The notes beneath the pieces were generated by a model that was not told the origin of the DNA, searched no databases, and worked only from the letters and a program-made list of their open reading frames with translations. This document shows, one piece after another, positions 51,785 to 62,626 of a stretch of DNA of 64,000 nt; the stretch's first letter is position 1; each line of letters begins with the position of its first letter. The stretch covers positions 11,312,386 to 11,376,385 of the forward strand of contig OW804094.1 in NCBI GenBank assembly GCA_942159475.1, read 5' to 3'. The translations under genes were made by a program, and so were the position numbers. This DNA is from Sthenelais limicola (Eukaryota; Annelida; Polychaeta; Phyllodocida; Sigalionidae).

Positions 51785-52380
51785 TCCTGTGGTGGGCTAT
51801 TAACTCCCACACTCCTTTGATAAGGTTACAAACAATGTGATTCTTACCAATCGTGTCGTTATTGATTCGAGGTAGATTGATTCAAGGCACAGCGGGCTGA
51901 GTTTATTGCTCCATGCCCAAGACCTGACTCCATTAACTTTCTTAAGAATTTTAAGACATCGCCTAAAGATGGTTTTAACAGACGGACATCGAATTCTACA
52001 CAAAACAGAGCCCATTTCCTCAAATATGTAGAGTATAACCTCTTGGTGCCTGGTCGCCAAGCGTGCATGATTAAATCAATAGTTTTCTTATCTATACCCT
52101 GTTTTTCTAACACTCTGGATAGAAAAGGTATGCTAGGAGTGACAGTTTTCCGAACATTTGCAATTTGTTTGGACTGCCGTGCGGGATTAGATTTTTGTTG
52201 TTCCGACGAAATCGAATGACTCTGTGAGCTGCGTTGGCTGCTGATGCCATCCAAGGTTGACTCTCCCACGCTGGAAGGACGAGAATGCTCTGCTTCTTTG
52301 CTTGTATGATCTTTGTCAGTACTTTGCCTGATAGACTGAAAGGAGGGAAACAATAGATTAGACCGTCGCACACGTCCCAA
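51785..52380 (-). pseudogene. DIRS tyrosine recombinase, N-terminal part only
   Basis: The frame from 52380 begins with a Ser-rich linker (SSQRSSQSHSISSEQQ) and continues into the SAM-like core-binding region (HAWRPGTKRLYSTYLRKWAL, LRKLMESGLGHGAINSARCA). It stops at 51859; a +1 shift restores DTIGKNHIVCNLIKGVWELI, which is the expected continuation. The catalytic half with the Arg/His/Arg/Tyr residues is absent; only ~115 bp separate this point from the terminal repeat. It overlaps the pol frame by ~270 bp, as in other DIRS elements. Confidence 0.85.
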
Positions 52381-53760
52381 TCTAATGAGAAGGCGTCAAT
52401 TTTCCACGCCTCTGGTTCAGGTCGCCAAGACACAAACCTCTCACATTTACAGTTTATACGAGATGCAAACATGTCAACCCATGGTTGACCAAATTCATTA
52501 CAAATTCTTTGGAATAACTTTGCACCTAATTCCCATTCTATATCGTCGTTAAAGACTCTTGACTCTCTGTCAGCACTAACGTTCAAAACACCCGGGATAT
52601 ACACTGGTGTTAACCATATATTTCGTTCTTCACACCAAGCCCAAATTTGTTGAGCTACTGAGTTACATTGAGCGGAACGTACACCACCCATCTTTCTAAT
52701 ATAAGCTTTAGCGGTCGTATTGTCTATTAAGACCCTGACGTGAACATCCCTTTCGGAGATCAAACTCCTCAAACCGTACCAAATAGCTCTATGCTCTAAA
52801 ACATTGATGTGGTCATCTTTTTCTTCGACCTTCCATCTACCTCCAGCTGTGATAGTGCCTAACGTCGCACCCCAACCTGCTAGCGAAGCATCAGTATACA
52901 AATCCCAGGCATGAGGTGAGAAATGAATTTCTCTCTCGGCCCCTGTAAAATGTTCTAACCACCAGTGTATATCTTCAATACCTTCCTGGGATACCTTCAT
53001 TTTTGCATCAAAATCACCTTTGTTAAAGGCTAAAGCCTTGACTTTATCTGATTCTAAATTCTTAATGTGTGCTCCTCCATATTTGATGGAGACTGAATAC
53101 GCAATCATCAAACCAACTAACCCTGACACTTCTCTAATTGAGGGTTTCCTTTTGCTCAGAAGATCTTGAGCCGCTTTTACAATTTTATCAATCTTATCTT
53201 GAGTAGGGTAAATGGTCATAGTGTGAGAATTTATCATAAATCCTAAGAATTTTAATTCTTTAGTAGATTCTAGAACCGATTTCTCTACATGTACTGTAAA
53301 ACCCAATCTATCCAAGAGGGACGATAATTCTATTATAGCTTCTTGACATTCTATGTAAGAGTTTGCTATGACAAAGGAATCATCAATGTACTGAAAACAT
53401 TCAAACCCTTGTTGTCTCAAAAAGGCAAATACCAGTACCATAATCTTGGTAAAGATTCGAGGCCCTGAGGTCAGTCCCATGGGCATTCCCACGTATTGGA
53501 ACAAAGACCCTTTCCAATAAAATCTAAAATATTTCCTAAATTCGGGCAAAATTGGTACTGAATAGTATGCGTCTTTCAGATCCACAGATCCCATCCAACG
53601 TTCTGCTTGGAGTAAATCCAAAGCAGCTTGCAAATTAGACATTTTGAAATGTTCGTACGAAATACATAAATTCAACAACGTTAAATCGAGAATTACTCTG
53701 TATCTGCCGTCCGGTTTAGGACGTAGAAAAATGTTGGAGATATACTCTCCTGGTTCACTT
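52107..53760 (-). pseudogene. DIRS pol: reverse transcriptase and RNase H (3' part)
   Basis: The continuous frame includes EPGEYISNIFLRPKPDGRY just after the LINE insertion, SVDLKDAYYSVPILPEFRKY, the fingers/palm GMPMGLTSGPRIFTKIM, and the catalytic FQYIDDSFVIAN. RNase H follows with DLYTDASLAGWGA, INVLEHRAIW, RVLIDNTTAKAYI and LNVSADRESR, then the DIRS-typical QPWVDMFASRINCKC and DGLIYCFPPFSL. This portion is intact and would be functional but for the upstream break. It acts in the synthesis of circular cDNA in known DIRS elements. Confidence 0.92.
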
Positions 53761-54270
53761 AATGTTTCTTTTTTTTTTTAAACATTTTATTTCGATAAAC
53801 AATTCCACACAGGTGGTACGTTTCAAGTTATCGAGTGAAAAGAATTGGTACAATTTAAGAATCTACAATATAATATTTATCAATATCCGTAGTCTGAAGA
53901 CTTCAGTGATTCCATATATCATCTATATCATTATATAACATTGAAAACCTTTATAGATATACAAATTATTATTTTACAATAGTCATTTCTAGGTAACATA
54001 CTAACAACTACATTTATAGAGGCTAAAAAAACTCGACATTTCAACATAATATGATATGACGACGAGGAGCAATACACATTATTTTTTTTTTTTTGGATTT
54101 TTTGCCAACTAAAAACAAATACATAAGTCTATCCGCATTTATAAAACTACGAGGTTTACGTTCATTTAACCAGTTGGTTACATTTAACTCAGGTCATACC
54201 ATTTTACCGTTATTCCGATATAGATAAACGGGCCATATTTCACGTTATATAGAAACAAAATTGTTTCACT

Positions 54271-55830
54271 TCAAAGCATGTTCTTAAGATAAATCTTAAT
54301 TTCCTGCCACGGTTTCACTCTGATAATCGCAGGAATGTTGTTCCACATCATGGGGCCCTGACATTGTGGGGAAGAGAGATATTTTGCGGAAGAACAAACC
54401 GGTTGGATGATGTTGGGACCTTCAGCCTGCCTGGTATTGCGAGGCATGATTTGTATATATATCGGATCTAATGATCTTCTAGCCATTATGCTTAAAATGG
54501 CGATTTTACCTCTAGCTATTATTTCATTGATGTTGTACATGGTTTTGATCTCTTGTGTGGATAGATCATGATTAAACGATATCAACCGGATCGATCGGTT
54601 TATCGTACTTTGCACTTTCTTAATAATGTTGGCATTTGCCATATTGTACATGAACAAACCATAATCCGCAAGCGGTAATATATGTGCTTTCACAATCATC
54701 TTTGCTACATTGTCATCAATAAAGAATCTTAACCTGGCAAATTTGTTTACCTTCATCTGTACAGTGCACTTCATTTTGAAGAAATGCTCATTAAAGCTTA
54801 GGTTAGAATCGATACAGAAACCAAGATACCTACAATGCTTCGCTTTTGTAATGGCATGGCCATTTATATATACATCAGCAAGGTTATTATAATTTATTCT
54901 CTTTAAACGATGCCTTGTACCTAGTACCTGCAACATACATTTCTTGGAATTGATGGTAAGTTTATTAAAGTTCATCCAATTAGACACGCAGTTAGCAATA
55001 TCTTGTGTTACAGTGATGCACTCATTCAAATCTTTACTAGTAACAGTGACAGCAGTGTCATCTGCATAGATTGACATTTTGATTTGTACTGGGTTATTAA
55101 GACATCGTAAACAATTAGGAAGGTCATTAATATATATTAAAAATAAGAGTGGTCCGATTAAACTTCCCTGCGGTACACCGTTTTGTATGGCAATCGAATC
55201 TGAGAGCATATCATTGAGAAGGGTATTTTGTTTCCTGTCTACAAGATAATTACACACAATATTTGTTATCATGGGGTTCACACAGTAATAATCTAACTTC
55301 CTCTTTAATATATTATGGTCAATCCGATTAAAAGCTTTGGCGATGTCAAAATAGCTTGCCACTGATAACTTCCCAGTATCCATTCCCTGTAATATAGGTT
55401 CAGTAAACTCAAAAAGAGATAAGTTAGTAGAAAAACCCCTTCTGAATCCACCTTGGCACCTAGTAAGAAGATTGTTAAATTCCATATGATTTCTCAGTGC
55501 TACACATATGAAATTCTCTAATATCTTTGAGGGTAAAGGAACAAGTGCAATTGGGCGTAGATTATTAAAGTAGCGAAGGTTTCCACTCTTGGGTATGGCG
55601 ACAACATTAAAGTGTTTCCACTCTAGGGGCATCGTACCACAATCAATACACATTTTTAATAATGACGTGAAAACATGTGATAATTTGCTGAGGTATAGCT
55701 TTAAGATCTTTGTGCTTACCCAGTCGAATCCACAATTTTTGTTTATGTCTACTTTATCAATGAATTCTACCACCGCTTCCTCAGAAATGTTTATTCGCGT
55801 GCTAACAGTAATATCCGGACCATCACTCAA
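54271..55830 (-). pseudogene. LINE ORF2, reverse transcriptase
   Basis: 519 codons: NCGFDWVSTKILKLYLSKL, VVAIPKSGNLRYFNNLRPIA, GGFRRGFSTNLSLFEF, SYFDIAKAFNRIDHNIL, QNGVPQGSLIGPLLFLIYIN and the catalytic SIYADDTAV are all intact. C-terminal region includes LGFCIDSNLSFNEH and GPMMWNNIPAIIR. Motifs fit the CR1/jockey group. It was joined to the endonuclease before the single frameshift. Confidence 0.9.
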
Positions 55831-56953
55831 AAAATTGTTCGAAGCTTCCTCTGGGATGTTCAGTGTTTACACCCATATTCTTAAAGAACTTATTTAGCCC
55901 ATTACTGGCCTCTAAGCCTTTTAAGATTTTGCCTTCATGTATGAAGCTTTCGGGCATGGATTTATTTGTTTTTCCTAAAAGATCCCCTATATTACGCCAA
56001 AACTTTTTACTATTACCTCCACAATTGTTGAAGGAAGATGTAATCTTCTCTTTCTTAGATCTGCGTATGGCTTTAGATACCTCTTTCCTTGCTGTCCTGG
56101 CAGCTTGCCAATCAGCCGGACTGTTCGTTCTTTTAGCTGTTTTAAATAAACGATCTCTTTCCTTAATGGATGCATGTACATCTGCACTCAATGATAACTC
56201 CCCTCTCGACACAATGTTGATTTTCTCAAGAGGACACTTTAACTCTAGGTAGTTTGTCAGGTACCTTTTCATGTTGGCCCAGGTAATTTCGGGTGATACC
56301 TCTTCAGACAAAAAGAAATCTTTTTCCCCAGACATTCTATCAATATATCTCTCCAGATCATCCATATCGATTTTATCGAACCTACGGGTGAGCTTAGATT
56401 TCTTTACAACCGGTTTAGAGATCTTCTTAAGAGTAACATATATAATAGCATGATCTGACAAATTGACATTTATTACCCCAGCGCCCTTTATGTGTGGATA
56501 GTCAGTGGCAATTATGTCTAATAGGCTAGCAGTGTTATGCCCATACCTAGTGGGTTTAGTGATACATTGATATAGGGACAATTCCTTGATAGAGTGTGAG
56601 AAATTTCTAACAGTTTCATTGGATTTTTCCAATAAATTGATATTCACATCACCACAAATCAATATGGGTACCCCTTTATATCGATCTTGAATATGTTTCA
56701 CACAGCGATTCATTTTGTCTATGAAACCTTGCTTGTTGCCCGTCGGGGGGCGATATAAATTTACAAGGAAAAAACCTTTCCTGTTTCCAGGCTTGATTTT
56801 TAACGTTTGCACCTCAATATCCCCATCACATAAATTTAGTTCCTCCATTATCCATGGATCAACTATAAATTCATTACTGACATAGCAGCATAGACCTCCT
56901 CCGGATTTTGTTGAACCATTTATCAGAGTCGTTCTATCACACCTGTATTGGAC
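55823..56953 (-). pseudogene. LINE ORF2, endonuclease and linker (5' truncated)
   Basis: Open from the truncation point: YRCDRTTLINGSTKSGGGLC, FFLVNLYRPPTG, PILICGDVNINLLEKSN and NVNLSDHAIIYVTL are the C-terminal motifs of an APE-type endonuclease (the SDH box is intact). A Lys/Arg-rich linker (RRSKKEKITSSFNNCGGN) follows. The frame ends at 55823 because of one indel near 55855; the shifted frame continues as IPEEASNNFLSDGPDI into the RT. Confidence 0.87.
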
Positions 56954-57240
56954 AGTTCTTCAATAACACCTTTCGAAAGCATTGAATTAACTTCAAAATC
57001 GACCTGTACACTTTCCTCTTCCGAAAATTTAAACGGGAAGGGAATTCTATCCTGAACTGGATAGATATCAAATTCTAATGCAATACCTTGAACCATACTC
57101 AAAATCCAGGGGCCTGCAGTAATCTGCGACCATTCATGTAAATGATTAGCAATGTTACCCGCACAAAAGTTCTCCTTCGTATGGATAAATCTCACCTCGT
57201 TTGGAATGCTGTCTTTACTTATTTGGTCGACCCCTTTCCT
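56954..57240 (-). pseudogene. DIRS pol, 5' part upstream of the LINE
   Basis: Encodes VRFIHTKENFCAGNIANHLH, WILSMVQGIALEFDIYP and VDFEVNSMLSKGVIEEL, the standard region before the RT fingers. The frame is cut by the LINE after GVIEELS; the missing continuation is at 53760. Confidence 0.88.
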
Positions 57241-58000
57241 TGAAAATCCTTTTGCTGAGGAGCAGTAGGATTAGGAGCCCGATACCTTGGCTTGTAGCCT
57301 CCACCTTGATTAGGGAAACGAGGGGCCGGAAATCTTTGTTGAAACTGGAAATTCGGCCTGAAACCTCCGCCGAACCCTTGCCCAAATTGGGGCATGTTGG
57401 CACCTCTAAACGGCGTTGTTGACGCACCTGTCCCTTTGGTTTTGGAGCTTGGGGCATAAGAGCAGACTGCACCTCGTTCGCCGCCTTCGCCGCTTTCAAG
57501 GAAGCTGATAAGTTTCCACCGAAGAGCCATTCTGGGTTCTCCTCTCTGACGTTTGCCACTGATTTCGCGTACGTCTGATTAATCTTGGGCTTGAGTAAGT
57601 CACGCCTTTTGGTCGACAGACCACAGTGCACATTAACTAGAAAGGCGTACACATCTAGGAGATTCTTCCCGACGACATCCATTTCTTTATTCTTTTTGCC
57701 TTGCCTCAGAATAACATCCCCGATGGGTGCTAGGGCAATCATCGCAGCAGACACTCCCTTTTGCATAGCTCTGAGCGATATTTCATTAGATCTGACGTTA
57801 TCAACACCAATAGATTTTGAATTAAAGATATCCTGGTCGCACTTTTGCGCCATGAGACGGTCAATGTTCTCTGGACGAGGATAATCCTCCATTGAGCACT
57901 CCAAATCTTGTTGGTTAAAGCCACGCTCAAAAGTATTGTTGATAAAGAGAGCCAAATGAGTACCTACTGCCGGGCCTCGTTTCTTTATTTTCTCTTGCTT
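57215..58000 (-). pseudogene. DIRS gag, C-terminal part
   Basis: The main frame has MEDYPRPENIDRLMAQKCDQ, LRAMQKGVSAAMIALAPIGD, DAYAFL-type helices and NPEWLFGGNLSASLK, matching the DIRS gag layout. After about 57430 a frameshift moves the sequence to a Gly/Phe/Arg/Pro-rich tail (MPQFGQGFGGGFRPNFQFQQ), which presumably bound RNA. Confidence 0.82.
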
Positions 58001-58012
58001 CGACGTAGCTTC

Positions 58013-58400
58013 TTATAGCTTCGACCAAAGCTCCCCCTCTGGGTAAGACTCTTCTTCTACAACTACTTCTTTTTCTTCTTCTTCACCAGGACCCATAAAC
58101 ATGCCTTGATTGGCAAAGTTTTGAAACATAGTTCCTAACATCCACTGATTGAAATCAACATTCTGATATTGGCCATCGTTCAGACCGCCCAAGTCGCCGG
58201 AAGTGGACGACGTAGCTCCTGCGCCTGCGCCCTTGTTGACGTCACCGTCCAACCTGGGCGCTTTCCCGCCACCGGCGCCATGTTTAGCATTTTGACCATT
58301 TTCAACGACCGTTTGATCAGTTTGATCCTTCGGACGTGGGCTTGTTGAGGCTTCAGAAGCCGACACATCATGACTATCTTTAGCTTCCTTCTAGGCATCT
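58013..58400 (-). pseudogene. DIRS gag, N-terminal part
   Basis: Encodes an acidic, Ser/Gly-rich region (SASEASTSPRPKDQTDQTVV, VDFNQWMLGTMFQNFANQGM, then GEEEEKEVVVEEESYPEG). An ATG at 58398 is one shift out of frame with the rest. A stop at 58013 separates it from the C-terminal part, whose frame resumes with KKRGPAVGTHLALFINNTF. Confidence 0.75.
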
Positions 58401-58860
58401 AGAACAATTAAAAAAGAATTACATTAGCATGAAGCTTATAAATTATTATTATCATTATCCACTGATTTACGGACTACTTGGCGCACCAAGTCCCGCAATC
58501 CTCAAAAATATAAATAAAAGCAACCCAAACCGCAGTAAGGGATCCAGATACAACAATAATTTGCGAAAAAATCAAGTTTAAACAAGGAAACTTAGTTGAC
58601 GGCGCACCGTCACGTTCCAAACGATCACCTCGAGGGCCAGTCGAACCACGGTCCGACGATCGTTACTCGTTAAATTTAAAAAACTTTACAATTTACTACT
58701 ACCAAAAAGCTACCACTGGAATCTATGTTCTCAGGGCAACAAAATGGTGAACTTTTCAATTTGAAAAAATTTAAAGTGACGAAATAATCTAATAAACTCA
58801 CCTTACGACGGGAGCTCTGAGATTTTTGAAGTCTATGCCACCACGTGAAAACCGCGCCAA

Positions 58861-58907
58861 CTGAAGTCACGTGATACCACGGCGCGGAATCTCTATTGAG
58901 TCCCGCA
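58861..58907 (+). repeat. DIRS inverted terminal repeat, 5' side
   Basis: CTGAAGTCACGTGATACCAC then GGCGCGGAATCTCTATTGAG and TCCCGCA: the inverse of the repeat at 51622-51668. It includes a CACGTG E-box-like palindrome mutated to CATGTG in the other copy. Confidence 0.9.
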
Positions 58908-59271
58908 CCCTTATGGGTTGCGAGTAAAAACTGGGGCCAGAGTAGAGGGTCATGGATAAATTTGACCGGAAGAGGGGCCAAGCCACCTGTGTTTACATTA
59001 TGTGGGTGCAGGTTCCAATGGACGCAGAGAGGGACCCTTAATAAAAGTCATTTTAGAGGCAGAAGAACATCTAAAATTGCGACCAAACTTGAGGATATAT
59101 GAGACAACACCATGCCCTATCTGCATATTAATTTATTTTCCTCAGATAATTATGGAAAACTATTATTAGAACAAATCTCAACAGGTCATTGGATGTGCTG
59201 TATGTGCAGGTTGAATGCATGACGCATGCGCCTGCACTGTGTCTGAGCGGGTGTGGGGAGACACATTACCT

Positions 59272-59506
59272 GGGTCAGATTTTCAGAAAATGTACAATTC
59301 GCCTTCACCAATCCTTTCAAATAACCCATATTTGAGACAAAAATGAGCTTCAAAATGCAGTTCAACTTAACAGAACTGATACTTTAAATCAATGCGATAC
59401 CAAATATACATAGATATACCTGGTATTCTTCATTTTTTAGCCAAATTTAGCAGAATTTCCTAATCGTGTAGAGCTGCCAATTGTACATTTTTTAAGAATC
59501 TGACCC
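59272..59506 (-). mobile_element. GGGTCAG-family MITE (subfamily A)
   Basis: A 235-bp reverse copy; the right end has TTGTACATTTTTTAAGAATC then TGACCC. Flanks ACCT and ATTA do not match. Confidence 0.87.
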
Positions 59507-60060
59507 ATTACATACAGTTCAATGTGAGTAGTATATGGAAACATCTTTGCCATATATGCAGTACTACACATGCTTTTTTTGTTCTTTTAAATATATTTTA
59601 TTGGCAATTTCACATTCGTTATACGTTTCATGTTCATTTAATTCATTCATCTACAATAAACGACAATAACGGCAACGTTGACTTCTTTATTATGGTATTT
59701 TTATTCCGACATCACATTAAATACATCAGAAAGAGAAGCCTCCTTCAGAATTCTGTTGTTCCAGGCCTCCCCTTTAAATGAGGATGTATACATGTATAGG
59801 TTTTTATTTCCGGAAGTGTACATCTTCAATAATATAACAAATTTTGACACCGAAAAAGGGGGTGGGTCTCCTCTATGAAACCATAAATCTTCCTGAGGGC
59901 CCCCCTCAAGATACAATGAAATAAAATTAATCATCACAATCATGTTTCAGTTTAAATGTCAATTGATGTGGAGAAGGTGGAGAGTTTTCCCATATCCAAA
60001 TTTTTATATTTTATTTTATTTTATTTTAATGAAATTTTAATTTTAATTTTTATTCTGATA
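59507..60060. other. No host gene seen; possible LINE 3'-end debris
   Basis: 59585-59660 (AAATATATTTTATTGGCAAT) resembles the tails of minus-strand LINEs in this window, but no reverse transcriptase motif confirms it. A (TTTTA)n tract lies at 60005-60050. Confidence 0.35.
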
Positions 60061-60112
60061 ACGACCTGATGAAGAGCAAATAACGCTCGAAAGCTAGTGA
60101 TAATAAAGATTA
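60061..60112 (+). other. Hairpin with hammerhead-like core; retroelement 3' end?
   Basis: CTGATGA (60067-60073) is followed by GAGC-AAATAAC-GCTC and directly by GAAA (60089-60092), the spacing seen in hammerhead ribozyme cores. It is followed by GTGATAATAAAGATTACCC. An extra A precedes the stem and no stem III or cleavage triplet could be placed, so function is unproven. Similar CTGATGA...CGAAA hairpins mark the 3' ends of some invertebrate retroelements. Confidence 0.35.
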
Positions 60113-60950
60113 CCCAAAAAACCAATACTTTTGGGATTTTTCCTCACTATTAAAACCACCGGGATCCACACTATACAAGCGATATTTCCTCCAACTACGT
60201 TTATTTTAATTTATTTTATTTTTTACTATTCTCATACCTGTTCTTATAATATTATCCCACTTTGAGGTGCCGTAGCCTAAAAACAGGTTCAGAACAAGAA
60301 GCAGATAATTCATTATTCTATTACTGTTTTAAAGTATTCACAACTTGTGTCAGCTTAAAGTGTCAGTAAACCCACAAATATTATGAGCAAATCCATTTCC
60401 TTGCTATTATTGAAATGTAACCACCCCGGTTTTACTTAATTCAAGTTATTATTTAGTGAGTTTTACCCATTCAAAGCAGTGAAAAAGTAGTTACATAGTT
60501 TAACACTCCATTCAAGGCACCACTGTTTGCCTACGTCATAAAGCTGCGCCAATCTTGAAATGTACATGCAATGAACATAATAAACAACTCTCATAATTGC
60601 TGCTAGAAAGAAGGAGGGTGGGGTGGGCAGAAGGATATTGAACAACACAGGTGTGCATACCAAAACAAACTGTTTCAATTGCTGGGAGATTGAAGGGGGA
60701 AGGTAGAGATATTATGTTCATTTCTGGCACACCTTTATGATGTCACACAGCACTCTCAGTACCCTCTTGTGCTAAACAGACTTTTTCAACTAGGATTTCT
60801 CAATTTATGCCTGTAAGTGACTAGTGAATAATGGAATACAAAAATCGAGACTTGGGTGTTGTATTTAAGGCTCCATGAAGTTTATTGTCCTAAAAGTGAC
60901 CATGAACCCGTTAACTGACCCTTTAATTCAATTAATTTCCGTTTCGAAGG
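60113..60950. other. No gene seen
   Basis: (TTTTA)n-like DNA at 60200-60225 and otherwise featureless AT-rich sequence. Confidence 0.45.
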
Positions 60951-61083
60951 TAAACGTTGGCTTTCCAATTGATCTCATCCTATCAAAAGCGATCTGGGAT
61001 AGAGATGCCTTCTATCTATACACCACTCCCAGGCAGGGAAGATTTAAACAGCTTGGAATTATTCCCAACCCCCCCACTTCAAG
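60951..61083 (+). CDS. Possible isolated exon, unknown protein
   Basis: Between TTTCGAAG (weak acceptor) and AAGGTAGATG (possible donor) the frame is open: VNVGFPIDLILSKAIWDRDA then FYLYTTPRQGRFKQLGIIPN. The sequence is not low-complexity and not repeat-derived as far as I can see. No family recognised and no partner exon found nearby. Confidence 0.25.
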
Positions 61084-61158
61084 GTAGATGAACAATTTAG
61101 AATATCTAACAAGTAACATGTACCAACATTTATTGCCAAACTGAAGAGTTGCTAAAAT

Positions 61159-61567
61159 GTGGTGTATTTTAGGAGTCATAAATCGCAAAAAAAGGATTTT
61201 CAGATATAATCATATTTGAGAAGATGAGATGAAGTCGACTCTAATGATAGTAAACAGTAGGATATAGGAAATAGATTATTCTATATTTTAGATTTAATAT
61301 TAAATTTTTTATTTTTGAAAAAAATGTTTGCAATACTTTTGGGTGGGCATTTACTAGTAAAGAAGCCAAACATACTCCATAAGTTGACCTTAGAAATGCA
61401 TGGATATATTTGAAACACTATTCTGAAACTTAGTACATGTATTCATACAACTGGAGGCGTTAGGTACCCCAAATACAAAAACATTCATAGTAAGAGGTCT
61501 TGCGAATAAATCACTTTGAAAAATATCAATTTTGCGACTTGTCACTCATTTTCCTAAAACGGGTCAC
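61159..61567. mobile_element. GTGATGTG-family MITE
   Basis: A 409-bp diverged copy: GTGGTGTATTTTAGGAGTCA at the left (an internal 8-bp loss), ATTTTCCTAAAACGGGTCAC at the right. A perfect AAAT duplication flanks it (61155-61158 and 61568-61571). Confidence 0.9.
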
Positions 61568-61691
61568 AAATATTGGTTAATTCATGGTAAAATAACCGAC
61601 GTGAAAGCAACCTTCTTTTAAATCGTTGATCTATCCAGACAGGTTGTAATCATGAGGCATGTTCAAATCTCAATACAGATAATACACATTA

Positions 61692-61798
61692 GGGTCAAGT
61701 CTTCAGAAAATATACAATTCGCTTTCACCAATCCCCTCAAATAACCCAAATTTAGGACGAAAATCAGGTTCATAATACAGTTCAACATAACCAGACGG
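61692..61798 (-). mobile_element. GGGTCAG-family MITE, interrupted half
   Basis: Left half only (GGGTCAAGTCTTCAG through AACATAACCAGACGG), cut where the next copy begins. The second copy may have inserted into it with loss of the distal half. Confidence 0.8.
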
Positions 61799-61802
61799 AT
61801 AT

Positions 61803-62037
61803 GGGTCAGAGTTTCAGAAAATGTACAATTGGCAGCTGTACACATTAAGTAAATTCTGCTAAATTAGACTGAAAAATGGTCGATACAAGGTATATCTGAG
61901 TATAATCTGTATCGCATTGATTTAAAGTATCAGTTCCGTTATGTTAAACTGCATTTTGAAGCTCATTGTTGTCTTAAATGTGGGTTATTTGAGAGGATTG
62001 GTGAAGGCGAATTGTACATTTTGTAAAAATCTGACCC
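61803..62037 (+). mobile_element. GGGTCAG-family MITE (subfamily A)
   Basis: A 235-bp copy; flanks ATAT and TTAT agree at three of four positions. Inserted next to or into the preceding half-element. Confidence 0.88.
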
Positions 62038-62199
62038 TTATATTGAATGAATACAAAACGGAAACCACCAACATGTTTGTTCACATATTGTTCACTGTTA
62101 CTTGTGGCATTGGATTGTGTATGTTTATATTGAATACTGGGGAGTGGAGGCACCAGAAAACGAAGAAAAAGAAATGTTGCTGCACGGGGAGGGAAACAT

Positions 62200-62412
62200 G
62201 GGTCAGATCTTCAGAAAATGTACAATTGGCAGCTGTACACATTTAGTAAATTTTGCTAAATTAAGCTGAAATTTGATTAATACTAGGTAAATTGGAGTAT
62301 AATCGGCATTGCATTGATTCTAGCAATCTGTTTGGTTAGGTTGAACTGTATTTTTAACTTTATTTCCGTCTGAAATGTGGGTTATTTGAGACGAATTGTA
62401 CATTTTGATACA
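62200..62412 (+). mobile_element. GGGTCAG-family MITE (subfamily B), right end lost
   Basis: Starts GGGTCAGATCTTCAGAAAAT and ends GACGAATTGTACATTTTG without the terminal GACCC. Confidence 0.85.
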
Positions 62413-62626
62413 ATGACGGCAGTCAATGATTGTTTATTAATTAATTAATCGCAACAACCATGAATCGTGTAAATTCCTTCCAATACATGTATACATAATT
62501 AACTGATTGTGTTTAAACACTGTTGTAACTGTAACCTCACTCGCTTAAGAATTATGTTTATGTTAATTAATTAAAATCCCCATTTATGGTATCTTGTTAC
62601 ACTAAGTTGTAATACTTGCTTGTCAA

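Larger units (their letters stand above)
53763..56953 (-). mobile_element. CR1/jockey-type LINE inserted into the DIRS pol frame
   Basis: A minus-strand non-LTR retrotransposon, 5'-truncated inside the endonuclease, with a full reverse transcriptase region, a ~500-bp 3' UTR and an A-rich tail (TTTAAAAAAAAAAGAAAC on the minus strand). DIRS coding sequence continues on both sides: GVIEELS at the upstream end and EPGEYIS at the downstream end. This proves insertion into that frame. No clean target duplication is seen. Confidence 0.9.
51622..58907 (-). mobile_element. DIRS-like tyrosine-recombinase retrotransposon, broken and LINE-interrupted
   Basis: Minus-strand element with gag, reverse transcriptase, RNase H and the start of a tyrosine recombinase in DIRS order. 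Its ends are inverted rather than direct repeats, a DIRS hallmark. It spans 7.29 kb including a 3.19-kb LINE inserted in the pol frame, so the DIRS part is about 4.1 kb. The recombinase catalytic domain is missing and several frames are shifted, so it cannot be autonomous. Confidence 0.9.

Noticed and set aside
55589..56453. Plus-strand open frames of 60-130 codons opposite the LINE
   Set aside because: They are antisense shadows of the reverse transcriptase and endonuclease frames.
59701..59943. An 80-codon minus-strand frame with GEAWNNRILKEASLSDVF considered as a LINE C-terminus
   Set aside because: The resemblance is limited to a few residues and there is no upstream reverse transcriptase motif.
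61941..62246. Recurring small ORFs such as [15 protein letters not shown] on either strand
   Set aside because: They translate the interior and ends of the GGGTCAG MITE at many places; the frame is broken differently in each copy.
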